A stretch of DNA of 64,000 nucleotides from Acridotheres tristis (Eukaryota > Chordata > Aves > Passeriformes > Sturnidae): NCBI GenBank assembly GCA_037013685.1, contig CM072894.1, forward strand, positions 7,132,841 through 7,196,840, read 5' to 3'. Positions 1 to 14,139 of the stretch are shown one piece after another. How positions within the stretch are numbered: the first letter of the stretch is position 1; every line of letters starts with the position of its first letter. The translations under genes were made by a program, and so were the position numbers. Under the pieces are notes generated by a model. That model was not told the origin of the DNA. It searched no databases and saw only the letters and a program-made list of their open reading frames with translations.

Positions 1-1046
1 CCTTGGCAGAGGGATTTCTGCCCAGCTGCTTTCAAAACTTCATGTGAGAGCTCAGGCTTTCAGTGATGTTGCAACATATACTGGATGCATGTAATAAAAC
101 AAATTGATACTAGCAGACCACCCACAAGAAGCAGGCCTTCAGTACTGAGCTGATAACGCCCTACAAATTAATTCTCTGCTTCTATTCGCCAGGGCCTTAT
201 TCAATGTTTAAAGTAAAATCCTTCAAGGCCTGTGCTCTCCTAACCTCTACCTGTTCTCACAATTATTACTATTACACATGTTAAAATAATGGACAGAACT
301 GCATTAAGTGAGCGAGACAGAAAACCAGACAAATTCTCACAGACTAAATCCACAGAATTTGTGTGAAGAGTTAGAGTTGCACCAAGGTTAATGGATCAAC
401 CTCCTCACTGACAGACTCTCCCACTGTTTACCACTGCCCTTCAGCACAGCCACCTGGGCACCAGTTTTTAAACAATAAATTGTAACAATTTTAAAAGCCA
501 CAGAATAAGACACATGCCTAAGTGTGATCCTCTGTGTTGTATCCCTGAAGAACTACCAAAACCAATGAACTGGGAGAATAGAAAAGGAATATGGCTTTTT
601 GTCTCTGCCAGTGAAATAAACTTGCATAAATCAGTATCAAAAGGGAAAACTATCCTTCTTAAAGTCCATTCTTATCATGTCCATAGCTGGACATAAGAAT
701 GCACCTTTATATTGAAGAGAGCAAAATATTTTTGTAGTGATAATTTTGACAAGAAAAGATAATAAGCCCCTTATTGGAAACAGACGGTTTACACTGCTAT
801 GCTATAGATAAAGTTGTGTCAGCATTTCCATAAAAGGCCTCCCTGTTTCCAGCAGTTTCCAGCTGGCAGGCAACATTTCTACCCCAACTAGCAAGATAAA
901 ATCACAGCAGTAACGTGGAAAAACCGGGGGAGGAGTAATTCTGGATGTGTTTGTGGGGCAGGCCGGGCTCTCAGAGGGTGTGCAGGTGTTGCTGACAGGA
1001 GTGGCTGTGCTCGGTGGGACCTCAGCCACTGCTCGGGCAGTGCTGG
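1..1046. other. Intronic sequence, no feature recognised
   Basis: AT-rich unique-looking sequence before the minisatellite. The longest open frame (60 codons at 514-696, plus) resembles no known protein and is antisense to COL5A2. I see no repeat family, RNA gene or splice-flanked exon here. Confidence 0.6.
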
Positions 1047-2152
1047 CACCCAGCACCCAGCACCCAGCACACAGCACCCAGCACCCAGCACACAGCACCC
1101 AGCACCCAGCACACAGCACCCAGCACCCAGCACCCAGCACCCAGCACACAGCACCCAGCACACAGCACAGCACCCAGCACACAGCACCCAGCACACAGGA
1201 CAGCACCCAGCACCCAGCACCCAGCACCCAGCACACAGCACAGCACCCAGCACCCAGCACCCAGCACACAGCACCCAGCACACAGCACCCAGCACACAGC
1301 ACAGCACCCAGCACACAGCACCCAGCACCCAGCACACAGCATAGCACCCAGCACAGCCCCCAGCACCCAGCACACAGCACCCAGCACACAGCACCCAGCA
1401 CCCAGCACCCAGCACAGAGCACCCAGCACCCAGCACCCAGCACACAGCACCCAGCACCCAGCACACAGCACACAGCACCCAGCACAGAGCACCCAGCACA
1501 CAGCACAGCACCCAGCACACAGCACCCAGCACCCAGCACACAGCACCCAGCACACAGCACCCAGCACACAGCACAGCACCCAGCACACAGCACCCAGCAC
1601 CCAGCACACAGCACCCAGCACACAGCACACAGCACCCAGCACACAGCACCCAGCACACAGCACCCAGCACACAGCACAGCACACAGCACAGCACCCAGCA
1701 CAGCACCCAGCACCCAGCACAGCACCCAGCACACAGCACCCAGCACACAGCACACAGCACCCAGCACACAGCACCCAGCACACAGCACAGCACACAGCAC
1801 AGCACCCAGCACACAGCACCCAGCACACAGCACACAGCACCCAGCACACAGCACCCAGCACACAGCACACAGCACCCAGCACACAGCACCCAGCACACAG
1901 CACCCAGCACACAGCACAGCACACAGCACAGCACCCAGCACAGCACCCAGCACCCAGCACAGCACCCAGCACACAGCACCCAGCACACAGCACACAGCAC
2001 CCAGCACCGCACCCAGCACACAGCACAGCACCCAGCACACAGCACCCAGCACACAGCACCCAGCACACAGCACACAGCACCCAGCACACAGCACACAGCA
2101 CCCAGCACAGCACACAGCACAGCACCCAGCACCCAGCACAGCACCCAGCACC
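1047..2152. repeat. Minisatellite of CAGCACC/CAGCACA heptamers, 1.1 kb
   Basis: About 150 tandem copies of a 7-bp unit, CAGCACC or CAGCACA, with occasional 5-bp units that lack two bases and a few variants (CAGGACA near 1196, CATAGCA near 1338, CAGAGCA near 1411 and 1484, CACCGCA near 2006). A higher-order duplication is present: about 196 bases from 1572 recur at 1812 with a 240-bp period and one mismatch (1594 versus 1834). Neither unit creates a stop codon in any frame, so both strands show open frames of around 400 codons (peptides of H, P, A, S, T, Q on plus; C, V, L, G, A, W on minus). These are artefacts. On the COL5A2 transcript strand the unit reads GUGCUGG/GUGCUGU. Confidence 0.97.
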
Positions 2153-3025
2153 TCTGTCCTGCAGCACAAACTCTGTGCCCTCCCTGCACAAACATGCATG
2201 TGCAATACCTGTTTTCAAAACCAGTCATCATCCAGGGATAAGACCCGTTTGAAACTGAACATAACGCGGATAAGACAGCTGTTTGTGAGAGATGGAAAGG
2301 TTAGTCCTTAAAAAAGCTCAGTAAAGATCTCTGTCTAATGGAAGAGCCAGCACAGATTTCATTACTGCTGAAACAAGTCCCAAGTTAGTAAGTCACACTC
2401 AGATACATTTTGGAAAACATTAGTTCAGCTTTGTCCTTCCCAAAAGCATTGACTGCTTTGGTCTAGAACTGATGATAACCTGGGATAATTTAATGTATTT
2501 TCACTAACTTTATCTATTGAAAATCAATTATTTTGAAGACGTATGTAAAAAAATAAATATAACAATGTACCTCTTACTGTGTTCTAGATCTAACCCAGAA
2601 TCTAACATTATAGTTTGTACCCCCTTAATTTAACAACTACAAAAACATTTTTTAGCCTCAATAAATTTGGATCAGGTTCCTCTTTGTACATTTACAATTC
2701 ACATTGACTAGCTCTCTGTTTTTCTGCTAGAAACTTTGGAGTATTTGAATTTCCTCCTATATTCGAATCGCAAATCCTTTCTTGACAAGGAATTTGCTCA
2801 CTGCTTGACAGGGGAATTTTTTGACATTTTTTATTTGCGGTTGGCAGGCTGTTTTGGTTTCCTTACTGTTATAGAAGGCACTGAAAATGAATAATAAACA
2901 CTGTCAAGATGACAGATTAAATTTGTATCAGATGCCATGAGCTACTGCAGTTACTCTTATATGAAAACCATGCAAATGTACAAACTACAATAAAGGTTGC
3001 ATCCACCTAAAGCTACAAAATAGCT

Positions 3026-3070
3026 TTATATATACATACACAAATATATATATATATAATTATATATTAT
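3026..3070. repeat. Imperfect AT microsatellite
   Basis: Alternating T and A with a short CATACACA interruption, including a run of seven TA units. Confidence 0.85.
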
Positions 3071-5772
3071 GTAAATTACATACATAATTTTAATAGGGAA
3101 ATTCCCCCAACAGGCAATTTTCAGAAAATTGAAGATTGTTGTTTTTGGGTTTGGCTGGGGGATTTTTTGAAAAAGAATTAAAATGAACAACCAGTTTGGC
3201 TGAGTATTGAGTTCTGTGACATTTCAGCAGGAGTGTAGCCTCCTCTGCAATTCTGAACTTGCAAATGCAAACCCAAGAAATTTATATAAATTTGTGTTTG
3301 GTTTGGGGTTCATGGAGAATCTTCCCTGTGAATGTACTGTAGGACAAACAGAGAGAAGCTTACTTTCAAGATCAGAATCACCCCACTGTGCACACCTGAT
3401 AAATTGCTATATTACATAGAAATCACTCTGATTCGGTTTTAATACAACACTCACCAATTTAGAAATCTAGTACAGTATAATTTGCTGTTTTTCCGATTTT
3501 TTTTTTCATATCAGGAGCAAATACCAGAAGTCAGTCTGACTTTGTTCTTGAAATAGATTATGCCAAAACATAGACTTCTTTTGGTACTACAAAGTATACC
3601 TTCATTTTTGTAAACTATCCAGTCATATTTCAGAAGATAGTTACTTGACAAAGCTGCATCAACAAGGTTCCAAGAGGCAAAATATCCTTGCAATGCATTA
3701 GAAGAACAATACGAGTTACAGAGTCCCACGTTCCACATGTTTGTCCATTTTAACAAATAAAGTTATAAATACATTGTGTTCGAAGCAAACCTCACTCTGA
3801 GCCATGCTTTGGAATGAATATAAACAGCTTTGGTGTTTCAGGGCCCCTTATACTCTTGATATTAAGCAGAGCAGTGCAGTTTACACTCCATACAGTCTAT
3901 AAATCAAATATAACAACTTATAAAAGCACATAGCTCACACGTTGCTTGTTGTATTTCATAGAATCTTGCCAGCAAATCGGAAAAGTGACTGCTGAGTGAG
4001 ATACAGTTGTGGCATTAATAAAGGACTAATCACAAATAAGATGTGCCCATTCTAAAAAATAACCTCGCATAGCTGCTGAGTATCTGGCCATTGAAACAGG
4101 CTAAAAGTCTTAGTATTCTTTAGGTTTGAATAAAAAAAACAGAAATACCTGCACTTGCTAGTTTCTATTCGATCATCAGCAAATACACTATCTCTAAATA
4201 TAAAACAAGACATCATTTGATAGTAATGGTTGCAAATGATCCAAGTGAAATTATTACACCATAAAAATCATTCTTAGATACCGGCATTTATTGGTTCTAT
4301 TATCTAACCTGTCAAATTAATTGAAAGGTTTGGTTTAGTACAGATCACATATGTACACTGCAGAAACCACAATCTCCATAATGACTATACAGCACTTGGT
4401 AATTACATTTCAAGATCTGAGTCAAACAATATTTCAATTTATGCTGCTAATCTAATCTTTTCTTAACTATTATATTAGCAGGCCAGTCGGTGCTCATTTT
4501 TAAAGAAATAATATTAGATATGCAATTAGAGCTCAGCATACTGATTGGATTCTGAACATATTAAATTATTTCTCTCAAAAAATAATTTCAATTCTGTATA
4601 ATTTCTTAGTCTGTTTTCTTATTATCCATAATGCAATTTATTTGAGACTCATGCCTCATTGCACTTGGCTTAGCAGCAGTTTCAGGACTCTTACAACTGG
4701 AAAGGAAGTTATTTGTACTAGAGCTGGTCTCAGATACCTTTCCACAGATCCAGGTAAATATCACTGAAGCCCATCCACTAATTCTCACTGTAAGAGGCAG
4801 TGCAATCTCCCAAGGTGTAATGGGATCCATGATCCCTGGTCACTGATAGGGAATAACCAAATTGCAGTCAGCCTTCAAAAACCCCCAAACAATCCTAGGA
4901 CAAGATTTCTAGTCAATGTGAATATTGATATAACGTAAAAATTTCAAACTCTAAGTAACAGAAATCACAGCTGAGCTTTAGCGCTGAGGCACTAAAGAAT
5001 AATAAAGATTGTGTCCTGTTAGGAAATGAGAGTGTGGATACCAGACAATACCCTTCAGTCTGCATCTCTGAGACCCCGAGACCTCCAGCATGCAAACAGA
5101 CAAGACATTAGACCACACCAGGCACACTAGACCCCACTAACATTATCCAGAAGCACAGATGGGAACCAAATATCCACAAAAACCTCCCCGAGTGACCACA
5201 TTCTCTAGCTAGATAGGTGAGGAGCTGTCAAAAAATGAAAAGGTACCTTTAACAATTCTGGAAGGACTGGGATAATGAGGCACACTGCATTTTTCAATAG
5301 TGATGTAATCAATAAAAACACAGAATAATGGGCTTGAGAGTAAAGTGGTGAGAGTGAATGAAGTATGAGATTAAAGGGTCACATAATGGATGGTCTAACA
5401 GTTACTTTCCCCTCCAAATGCAAGAATCCAGTGAATAATATTTCAGAAATTTAACAAAGTGCTACAGAAATTTCTGGTTTATACGTACCCATATTTACAT
5501 TTGGACAACATGATTTCTTTTGTTTTTTTACTCCAAACTATATAATTTTATAGGATCCTTTATTGGTGCTGTGGAATAAGTAGTTCACTCTAATAGTTTG
5601 AAAGAATTATTCTTTAAATACTTGAGAAAAGTTCTGGGATGTAACCCATGGCTTACAGATAAACATCATAGCCTTCTTCATAGTGGTGAAATTCCCTCTT
5701 CAGCATTGACTGACCATTTAGGTTTAAAAGTTGTAAATACACAAGGACCTCCAACCTTTTGTATTCACTGTG

Positions 5773-5803
5773 TATGTATATATATATATTTTTTATATAT
5801 ATT
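5773..5803. repeat. Imperfect AT microsatellite
   Basis: Two TA runs separated by a short T stretch. Confidence 0.8.
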
Positions 5804-7883
5804 ACCACCTATAGAAGTGAGCAGTGCTTGTTCCATGTTTGCCTTCTGAAACTCCAGTTCCAATCTGAAGTCACAATACATAGCACAGACACCAAGCAGT
5901 TATTCAAACAGCACGAGCTTCAGCCTTTACACGTCTGTGTTATAATGCTCCTTTCAACAATTGGGAACTTCCCCATCTCCACAAACAGGAAATTATTTTA
6001 GCTCAATGCCAAAGATGCCACCTCAGATAATTAAAAAGGGAAGCGAAACTTCCTCACTAAATCGCAATGGCCTGTGAGAATACATGGTCTGGGATTTGAA
6101 ATCTAGGTAAGGTTTGGGGATGTTGAAAAGAGCCACTCCTGAGCATTTTCATAACCAGTGATTTCTACAAATTTCTTAGCACACAGGGCAGCATGGGATA
6201 CCCAACCTGAGCCTAATTTGCAATGCCTAGCAAAGCTGCCCTAAGTGATAAATTCCATTTCCTGCTGAGTCAATTAGAGAGCAGCAGGAGAATATTTAAG
6301 ATCTGTGGAGGAGATTCTGCCTGCCCAGGCAGATGCAGTTTCTGCATGGACATCTCCAAACACACCTGCACTCTGCTCACAGGGTGAGCTCGAGCCTGAG
6401 GCAGTTCCAGCAGGGATCCCAGAACAAGGCTGGAATGGCACAGAGCCAGCAGGATGCTGAGCCCGGACTGCAGCTCCTCTGGGAACTGCCTGGATGCCCA
6501 CGCCAAGGGAGCAGTTTGGAGAGTCAGCATACCAAGCTTGATGAAATAACTAATTACTGCATCAGGCCGATTACTTTTTTTCCCCGCTAGAGATGCTGAT
6601 TGCCACTTTGGTATGTAAAAGTTTTCATACATGTAAACTGGTTATTTTCAACAAAACTGACATTTTTCAGATTGTCAGCATATTCTCTGCAGGATGCCTT
6701 CATCTCAACAGCATGAGTCAATAAAACTGGAACATTCACACCTACTTTCATAAAAGGCAAAAGCTGAAATATTGACTTGTGGCTATGAAGACCCACTGGG
6801 AATGTCAGATCTCACCGAACAGTGCAAAAGCAATTAGACAAGAAAGAGTTAACTAATGACTTCTTCAATACCAAGCAAAGCATATTGTCCTCTGAAATTG
6901 ATGCACCACTGCCTGAGCTGCAATAACAGACAAGTCCATTTCCAAACCAAACCCTAAAATCTGCCTTAATTATCCTTCAATGATTCTCTCATTCTTCATA
7001 AAGATCTGTTGTAAAACTTTAAAAGTAAAACTGAATCTTCTAGCAAAGCATTTCTGAAAAGTAACTAGACTTACCTTAAACAAACACAATTATGGTAGTT
7101 TAAACTAATTTAAGATTAACTCAATTAACACCTTTAGACTTCTATTCAATTAGTGCAGATGTATTTCTTGGCTCTCAAATCCCAAGTGGTTCAAAAGCCA
7201 CCTGAACAGCAAATCTTTCATTTTCCTTCAGTGGAAGACTGGTAAACCTCTGATCAATACCTTCAATAAGCACTTCCACATAAATTTCTATCCCCACAGA
7301 AAGCTTGCCAAACCCAAGAGACAAAAGAGCTTCTGTGCCACATTTTATATCTATTTTTATGCCACAGGAGATCATTTGTCTAGGCTGAAAGTGGTAGTTT
7401 CATGCCAGATCCACCCACTTATACTGTAGCTTCTCAGGGTGAACACTTCAAAATACCCAGAGGAGGAACTCTGGTTTAATACAGATCAAAGAACTTTATC
7501 TAAAAAAACCACTGAGCAAAGTTTTGCAACCTAAAGTTCCGGTACACAATCAATCTTCTGCATCAGCTGTTCACCTTAACACGCATAAAAGTTGCCCTCT
7601 GCAGGCCATTACTGATGCTCAGTGTTTGATTTTCTCTTTCAAAAAAAAAGATAATTCCTTTTAGTGGCATATTGCCAGGAGATGACAGATGGGAAAGTGA
7701 ACTATTAACACCATTTTTAGTCCATTTTCCTTGCTCTCTCTCTAAGCTTAGACTGCTTCAGTTGCCTCAGCATTAAGTGCAATAAATATATATAGAAAAA
7801 TTTCTACCACCAATAACAAATTATTTAGAGTAAAATTTAAGAAGTTGACTACAGCAAACAACTAATTTTTCTTTTTCTTTGTT

Positions 7884-7899
7884 TGTGTGTGTGTGTGTG
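7884..7899. repeat. TG dinucleotide microsatellite, eight units
   Basis: Eight uninterrupted TG units preceded by a pyrimidine-rich stretch. Confidence 0.85.
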
Positions 7900-8388
7900 A
7901 AGGAGCTTGAAATGCCACTTTGTGAAAAACACCTACCCAAGATGTAAGCAGCTTTTGTTACAGGAATCCTCCACAGAAGTTACCCATAACTCAGGGTCAA
8001 AAAGGAGGCAGCACCTATCAGATATTTTTCCTACTGCAAACAGGTGGTGAGGGCTTAAAATTTAAACACATTCCTCAAATTTCCTATGTCTACAGCACAT
8101 AGTATATTTTTAAATGGTTTACTCAATTTATTTGCAATCTTCATGTCTGTTGTAAGCATAATGAATACATGCTGAGATATCCAACAACAACAAACCAATC
8201 ATCACTTGCCAGAACAGCTTCAAAGCTCTGAGATATGTAGTGAAAATCAAAACGATGCTGCAGGATTTTATTTTCCGGACTCTTCTATTTAGAGCTTACT
8301 AGCAGCTCTGCCTTTTAAGTGTTCTGTCTCATATGGTGGGGAGAAATACGTCCTGCTGCTATTTACTCATCTTCTGGCACTGGCTGCT

Positions 8389-8409
8389 AATCACAGCCAG
8401 GCTGTGATT
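8389..8409. repeat. Perfect short inverted repeat (9-bp arms, 3-bp centre)
   Basis: AATCACAGC (8389-8397) is followed by CAG and then its exact reverse complement GCTGTGATT (8401-8409). No coding or known regulatory context is visible. Confidence 0.8.
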
Positions 8410-11400
8410 CTGGTGTTTCATCCCTAGCACCTCAGTCAATCCCACTTCAGGGAACAGGAGACGACCCTACTGCCCCCCTTTCCATTGCTGGATGGTCTGG
8501 AAACCTGAAGCAGCTGAATCAGAGACACCCCTGCACTTAACCAGCACGTTGTTCAGGATCTATTTTATCTGTTAACTGCTTTCAAAAAGTACTTTCAGAT
8601 ATCTGCCAATAATAGTGAACAGCATAAAGTAGCATGAGATTTCTTCTTCTCTTCCTGTTTTAAACTAAACCAAGAATTCTCTTACATTTACAAAGAAATT
8701 CTTAAAATATAGATTTGAGCCCAAACCAGAATTTCTTTAAAACCCAGAATAATAACTTCTGTTGGCAAGACAAAACCTACATTACTGACACAGTGGATTA
8801 TTTAACTGTACCAAAAGATACATACATGGCAGGGTATAAAAAGGGTGCAGAATCCCTTCTACAGAATTGTTCATTTGAAGTAGCACCTTACAACAAGATT
8901 ACAATGTCCTCAGGTGAAGGCTCTAGTCAGGAGTTTGTGACTTCGAGGAATGTAAGCCAGAGTTTTTCTTCCCATGAATTAAAATCCCTCACAAGATTTT
9001 TGTTCATGACTTATGCATTACATTATTTTATAATATCCTGCTCTGTGCAGGACAGCATACATAATAAATGGAAAGCAGACACAATCACTCTGGGATTTCA
9101 TTCATTCAGATTTTTTTTATAGATTTATATGCATGAAATTTCCTTCTGTTTTCAAACAGGTCAGTCTGGAAATGTACCAGATTCAACTTACTGTACTTAA
9201 CAGATATTTAGTGCATGTTCTGACCAGTTAAAAAAAGGGACACCATAATAATACAGGAGGCCAGGACCAAATCAGGATGGTAGGGCTCTATTTTTAAAAA
9301 ATTCAAACTAATTTGAGAGAAGGCATCAATATATTTGTATTAGGAATATATTATATTATTGTAAATAATTCTTTTATCGTATCTAATTTTTATTTAGCCA
9401 AGTTCAGCAATACAAAGAGGCACCAAAGACAGAAAACTTCCCTTCAGGAAAAATAATAAAAGTGGACTGGGGGGGGATCCTGGAAAAGACTTCTTTTTTC
9501 TTGTGTTTGGATGGTGTTGCTATCATGACCAGTATCTAGAAATACTCAATCCAAATACATATCTTAATATAATCAAGCAAATCTCTTTCCAATCACTTTT
9601 CCATTGCAGCTTTTACAGTCTTATAAATGTGTCCTACCAAACTTAAACTCAGAAAATCATCCATACAGCTCTGTGAGCTACAAGGAAATATAAGTGTTTA
9701 TCAAATTCAGAGCATATTAAATATACACAATAAAGTACATATAAAAGGGTAAAAATCTATTTAAACCCAAATTATTTAAATAGCTCCTTAAATACATTTC
9801 CAAATGGATTTCATATATTCAATATTAACGTACAGAAGTCCCCTAAGATAACTACAGCTGTGTATGAAGTGCATAAAATGCAAATGCAGCTTGTTGTCCT
9901 GACATTCCAAACCTGGGCCCTGACCAGATGACATCAGAGCCCAGTTTCTAAGTCAGCCCCCCCAAAAAATCCCAGGGCATAAAAGCAAACAAACCAGCCA
10001 GGACTGTGGAAATGTCCCCTTTTTCCAACACAGACCTGAGGTGTATTCAGGAGATGCACCTCAGCCCCTCGCTTTAAAGAAAGCCAGAAGAAAAGGCAGT
10101 GTCTTGTTGGCAGATTTAAAATGCTCTGCAGTACACTGCACTCCCAACATTTTTCAGGGCCCACATTTAGAAAACTGCTGAAAATCCATTATCCCAGGGA
10201 TCAGCTGCTCTTAGCAAATATCTGTGGGTTTCCTTTCCTACAGTCACTGTACCCCTGCCCCCTGCAGTTCCCATATATTTTGTACTCAGAGAACTAGATA
10301 AACATGAAAGAGTGATAAGGGAAAATTCCTGACAGTAATAATTACTGACCCAAGCATGGGAAAAGAAAAAAAATCTACATTTCATCTGTCTTTATGACTG
10401 ATTACATCCCACCATACTACAAAAGAACTAAAGCACATTTTCCAGTATTTTAGTGCATATGGGAAACTGAGATATAGCCAGGAAGGCCATTTCAAACGGA
10501 AATATCTTCAGTCTTCCAGAGTTCAGAAAACTATTCCATTTCTTTAAAAATATCTCCCAAATCCCAAGGCAGATTAAATCCAGAAAATGTGGAATACAAA
10601 TCAGTCTGAAGGCACAGGTTAGCTTGATGAGATTGATTTTCAGTCCTTGGCCAGAGTTTATTTCTCTTCCCATTTACACTCAACAAATCACTGCTGGTGC
10701 ATTTTTTCCTCTCTATTTCACATTATCACCCTGACTTACTCAAAATAAAGAAAAAGCCTGGTCTAGGCAACAGCAGCTGAAATGGTGCTGTTCATGGCAA
10801 GAGAAAAGCACAAGCCAGCAGAGGTGCACCAGTGAATTGAGCCCTAAGTCAGCTGCTTGCTTGGCACTGATTTGTTTTAGACTCAAACACATCACCAAAG
10901 GGGAGTTCATGGGGAATGTAGTTCATGGCCAGCAGGCACTACCAGGTGGGTGGTGAGAGGACACCATTCTCATAGCATGGCATTAACCAACATCTACTTT
11001 ATAAAGCAAATAAAACATCACAGTAAATGCAGAGAAATTCCAGAGAGCTGTAGGAACCCATGGAAGAGTATGAACACCCCAGCAGCTCCAACAAGCCTTT
11101 AATGAAGTACACTCAGTGTTTGACTGCATGTTCACCACACAGCGTGTTTGGGAAATGAAACCAGGCACTTGTGGACCATTTTCCTTTCAGGAAAGCAAAG
11201 CCTCCCATCTTCCTGCCTGTTAAATTTCAACTGCTTCAGGTTTTCCATTTCTAGAAATGTTCTTCATATGTAAAATGCCTACCTTTTTTGACATGTGGCA
11301 CTCACTGACACAGCATCATACATGTTACTAGCCACAGAGCTTACTTACAGCAATGGGTCAGTGGTGGCAAAAGTCCCACACTAGGTCTTTGTGAAGACTA

Positions 11401-11509
11401 TTTTCATACACAAATAATTCTTCCCACTAAAGATGATGAAATAACACAACTGAAGATAACATCAGTTTCCTCCCATTTTTTTCAGTTTACAACCACAAAA
11501 TGGATTTCA

Positions 11510-11537
11510 CATATACGCATACATACATATATATATA
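11510..11537. repeat. CATA/AT simple repeat
   Basis: Imperfect CATA units running into a TA stretch. Confidence 0.75.
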
Positions 11538-14139
11538 AAACCAATGTAGAATTTATACTTAGCTTGCACTAAGGCACAAATCAATATATTGGTAGCAATG
11601 CTAACAAAAGGTGATCAAGGCATGCAGTTCAAATAATTGTGTCTGTTTATACTGGTTTAGAGACCACTACAAAGTTTCTTTGATGACACATTATTTCACA
11701 TTAATGAACCAGAAGAGCATTTAGGAAGTCCAACACCACCAACCACAGTGTTCAATCCTTGAGCTGAAAAATTCCAAGCCCTTTGAGGCCAATCAGTATC
11801 AAACCCTATTGATCTGTGGATTTAATTGTTAGATAAAGGATGGCATGTTTTATCAATTACTCTCAGAAATCATTGTTCCAATGCTTACTTACAGGAGCCT
11901 CACAGCTGGGAATAATTTTCCAGAGTTTAGTTAGACAAAGATCCGTTAGAGCATCTCTTTCTTTCTCACATACACAAAAATTAAGGTATGGTGCAGTTTG
12001 AAATAGCTTTTTCAGAGAGTGTTTCAGACTGGTTATTTTTAGACCCTTGAACCTTATTTCCTAGCTGTCATTTACCTCTGAAGTCAGGTCAGTATCATCT
12101 TTTCTTACAGATAGTGAACAGCTTCGGAAATTTCTAAGAGCAATGGTACAAAAAAGCATTTAGAAACTTTACACCACATTGTATGGTGTAACACCCAGTT
12201 TTAGTTTGGTTAGATATTTCCAGGTATATCAAATACTTGCACTATATGTTCTAATTCCTTCCCATTTTGAGTAAATATATATCTCTGCATAATTCAAAAC
12301 AACTAGTAAAGTGTGTAAATTAAAAATGAAAGGCAAAAATCTTTAAATCTTCATTTTAAATGAAGTTTGATTTACAGAGATACTAAATTATATACATTGA
12401 CTAGTCAAACACATGGTTTTCACCATGACACAAGAAAACATCTATTTCTCTACTGGTCATAAGTAGAACATATTTATCAAAATGGTAATAATAAAGATTA
12501 TTATAAACATAGTTATTATTCCAGTCTTAGATGGCATTTCAATGTGAATTCTACCCATTTCCACCTCACATATCATCCAAACATAATCACACCTGTCAGT
12601 GCCGAGGAATAAGATAGAGCAGATACATTATCTCCTCTCATGATTTGATGATGAGACTGAAGATGCACAGTGTTTTTCTTAAAACTCTAGGTTCTCATAT
12701 TATTTATGAGGATTTAATCTTTCAGGAGAAGAAAGAACTTTAGCCCCAAGTGTGCAAAGGAAATCTTTAAAACACAAAGTAACTTAAAATTAAAAAAGCA
12801 TGGAGGAATGCCTAAAAACCTAATTTTTCTTTTTTTTTTAATAAGACTAATTTGCATTGGAAATACTGACACATTTCTGTTTCTGCAATTCCTTTAGAAG
12901 TGTGTAGTCAGGACTGCATCCCCTTTCTTACCAAATCACAGCATGGTCTATGTCCTTTGAATTTCAGTTCCATTCATACCCTAAAATATTCCTTCACCAT
13001 CCCCTAAAATTCTCCAGAAAGTCCTGGAGTTTCTGTCCTTCCAGAAAGTGAAGAAAAACCCCAAGACCTGGCACTCTCTCCCTCTCTATCTGGGCCTCCA
13101 GGTTTCAAACCAGTCCTGTTTCTTACCTGGTATGATTGCAGTTGGTTGGAAAAAAATAAATATAGACTAAGATACATATTACTATGGAAAAAATCTTTAT
13201 AAATACAAGTTTATTTTCTTAGAATGAGAGCAAAGCAGCTGTTTTAGTTTTTCCTTTGTTGGACTTTTTTTTCACGGTAGAAGAACTGCCATTAGAAAGT
13301 GCACTGTAAAATCCCAGTGGAGTCAAGGTCAACCATCACTGCAGTAACTATCTCACACAGTTACTTTACAGCAAAATCCAGGCTGGTTTTCCACATTGGC
13401 ATGAGTAAATGCACATTAATTATCTAGTGGTGAAAACACATCTTCTTGGCACTGAGGACAAAGCTATCTTTTTGTTCACTTTGGCACAAAATCAGTTTTC
13501 AAATGTATTCCATCTGATAGTATTGAAACAGTTCACAGATTCATTTAGAATGCATAAACTCTCATTTTGGTGGCTGATATGAATCCAGAAGCACCCTTGA
13601 TGTTTATTATCAATATATGTGATGTTTAATTATTTAATTATCAGTGTACCTGCTAACCATTAAAGCACTACAGTTTTAAGCAGCTGAAGCTAAACAGGCA
13701 GAAGACATCTATAAAATCAGCCTCACTGCCACACAGGTTTATTTCTGATTTTTCTCTTTTAGACACACAGAATCAGACAAGAATATCAATGTACAAATCA
13801 ATAAATTAAGGAAAAATTAAAGTGGAATTCTTCCCAGATAAGCATACCTTTGCACCTTTCACCTTAAATCCAGTGGGGTCCCATCCAAACCTTAACTCTA
13901 GAAAAAGGTCATTTCAGTCTTAAAAATTTCAGGCAAAATTATAGACGGGTTTTGCTAAGGTGACACTATGATGTTTCTGAATTGTAGGTTGTCCCTTATC
14001 AAAACCTGTAATTCCTAACACTCAGGAAGGCTCTTTGGTTTATTTCTTGCAATCTTATGAAGAAGAGACCTTTGTTATGCTCCCACAGCTGCAGTCCAAC
14101 CCACTGGCATTTTTTGTGCAAGAAGCAGACTGTAACCAA

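Noticed and set aside
802..2311. Open frames of 398-467 codons on both strands, including a cysteine-rich peptide on minus and a His/Pro/Ser/Thr/Gln peptide on plus
   Set aside because: They are produced by the stop-free heptamer minisatellite. All frames are open at once and the peptides are pure repeat read-through.
7175..7375. 66-codon minus-strand frame with protein-like composition
   Set aside because: The frame is open for only 74 codons, has no recognised homologue, no COL5A2 von Willebrand C cysteines and no clear splice context. A database search would settle it.
8715..9122. 135-codon plus-strand frame
   Set aside because: AT-rich composition, no motif, antisense within an intron; probably chance in a 64-kb window.
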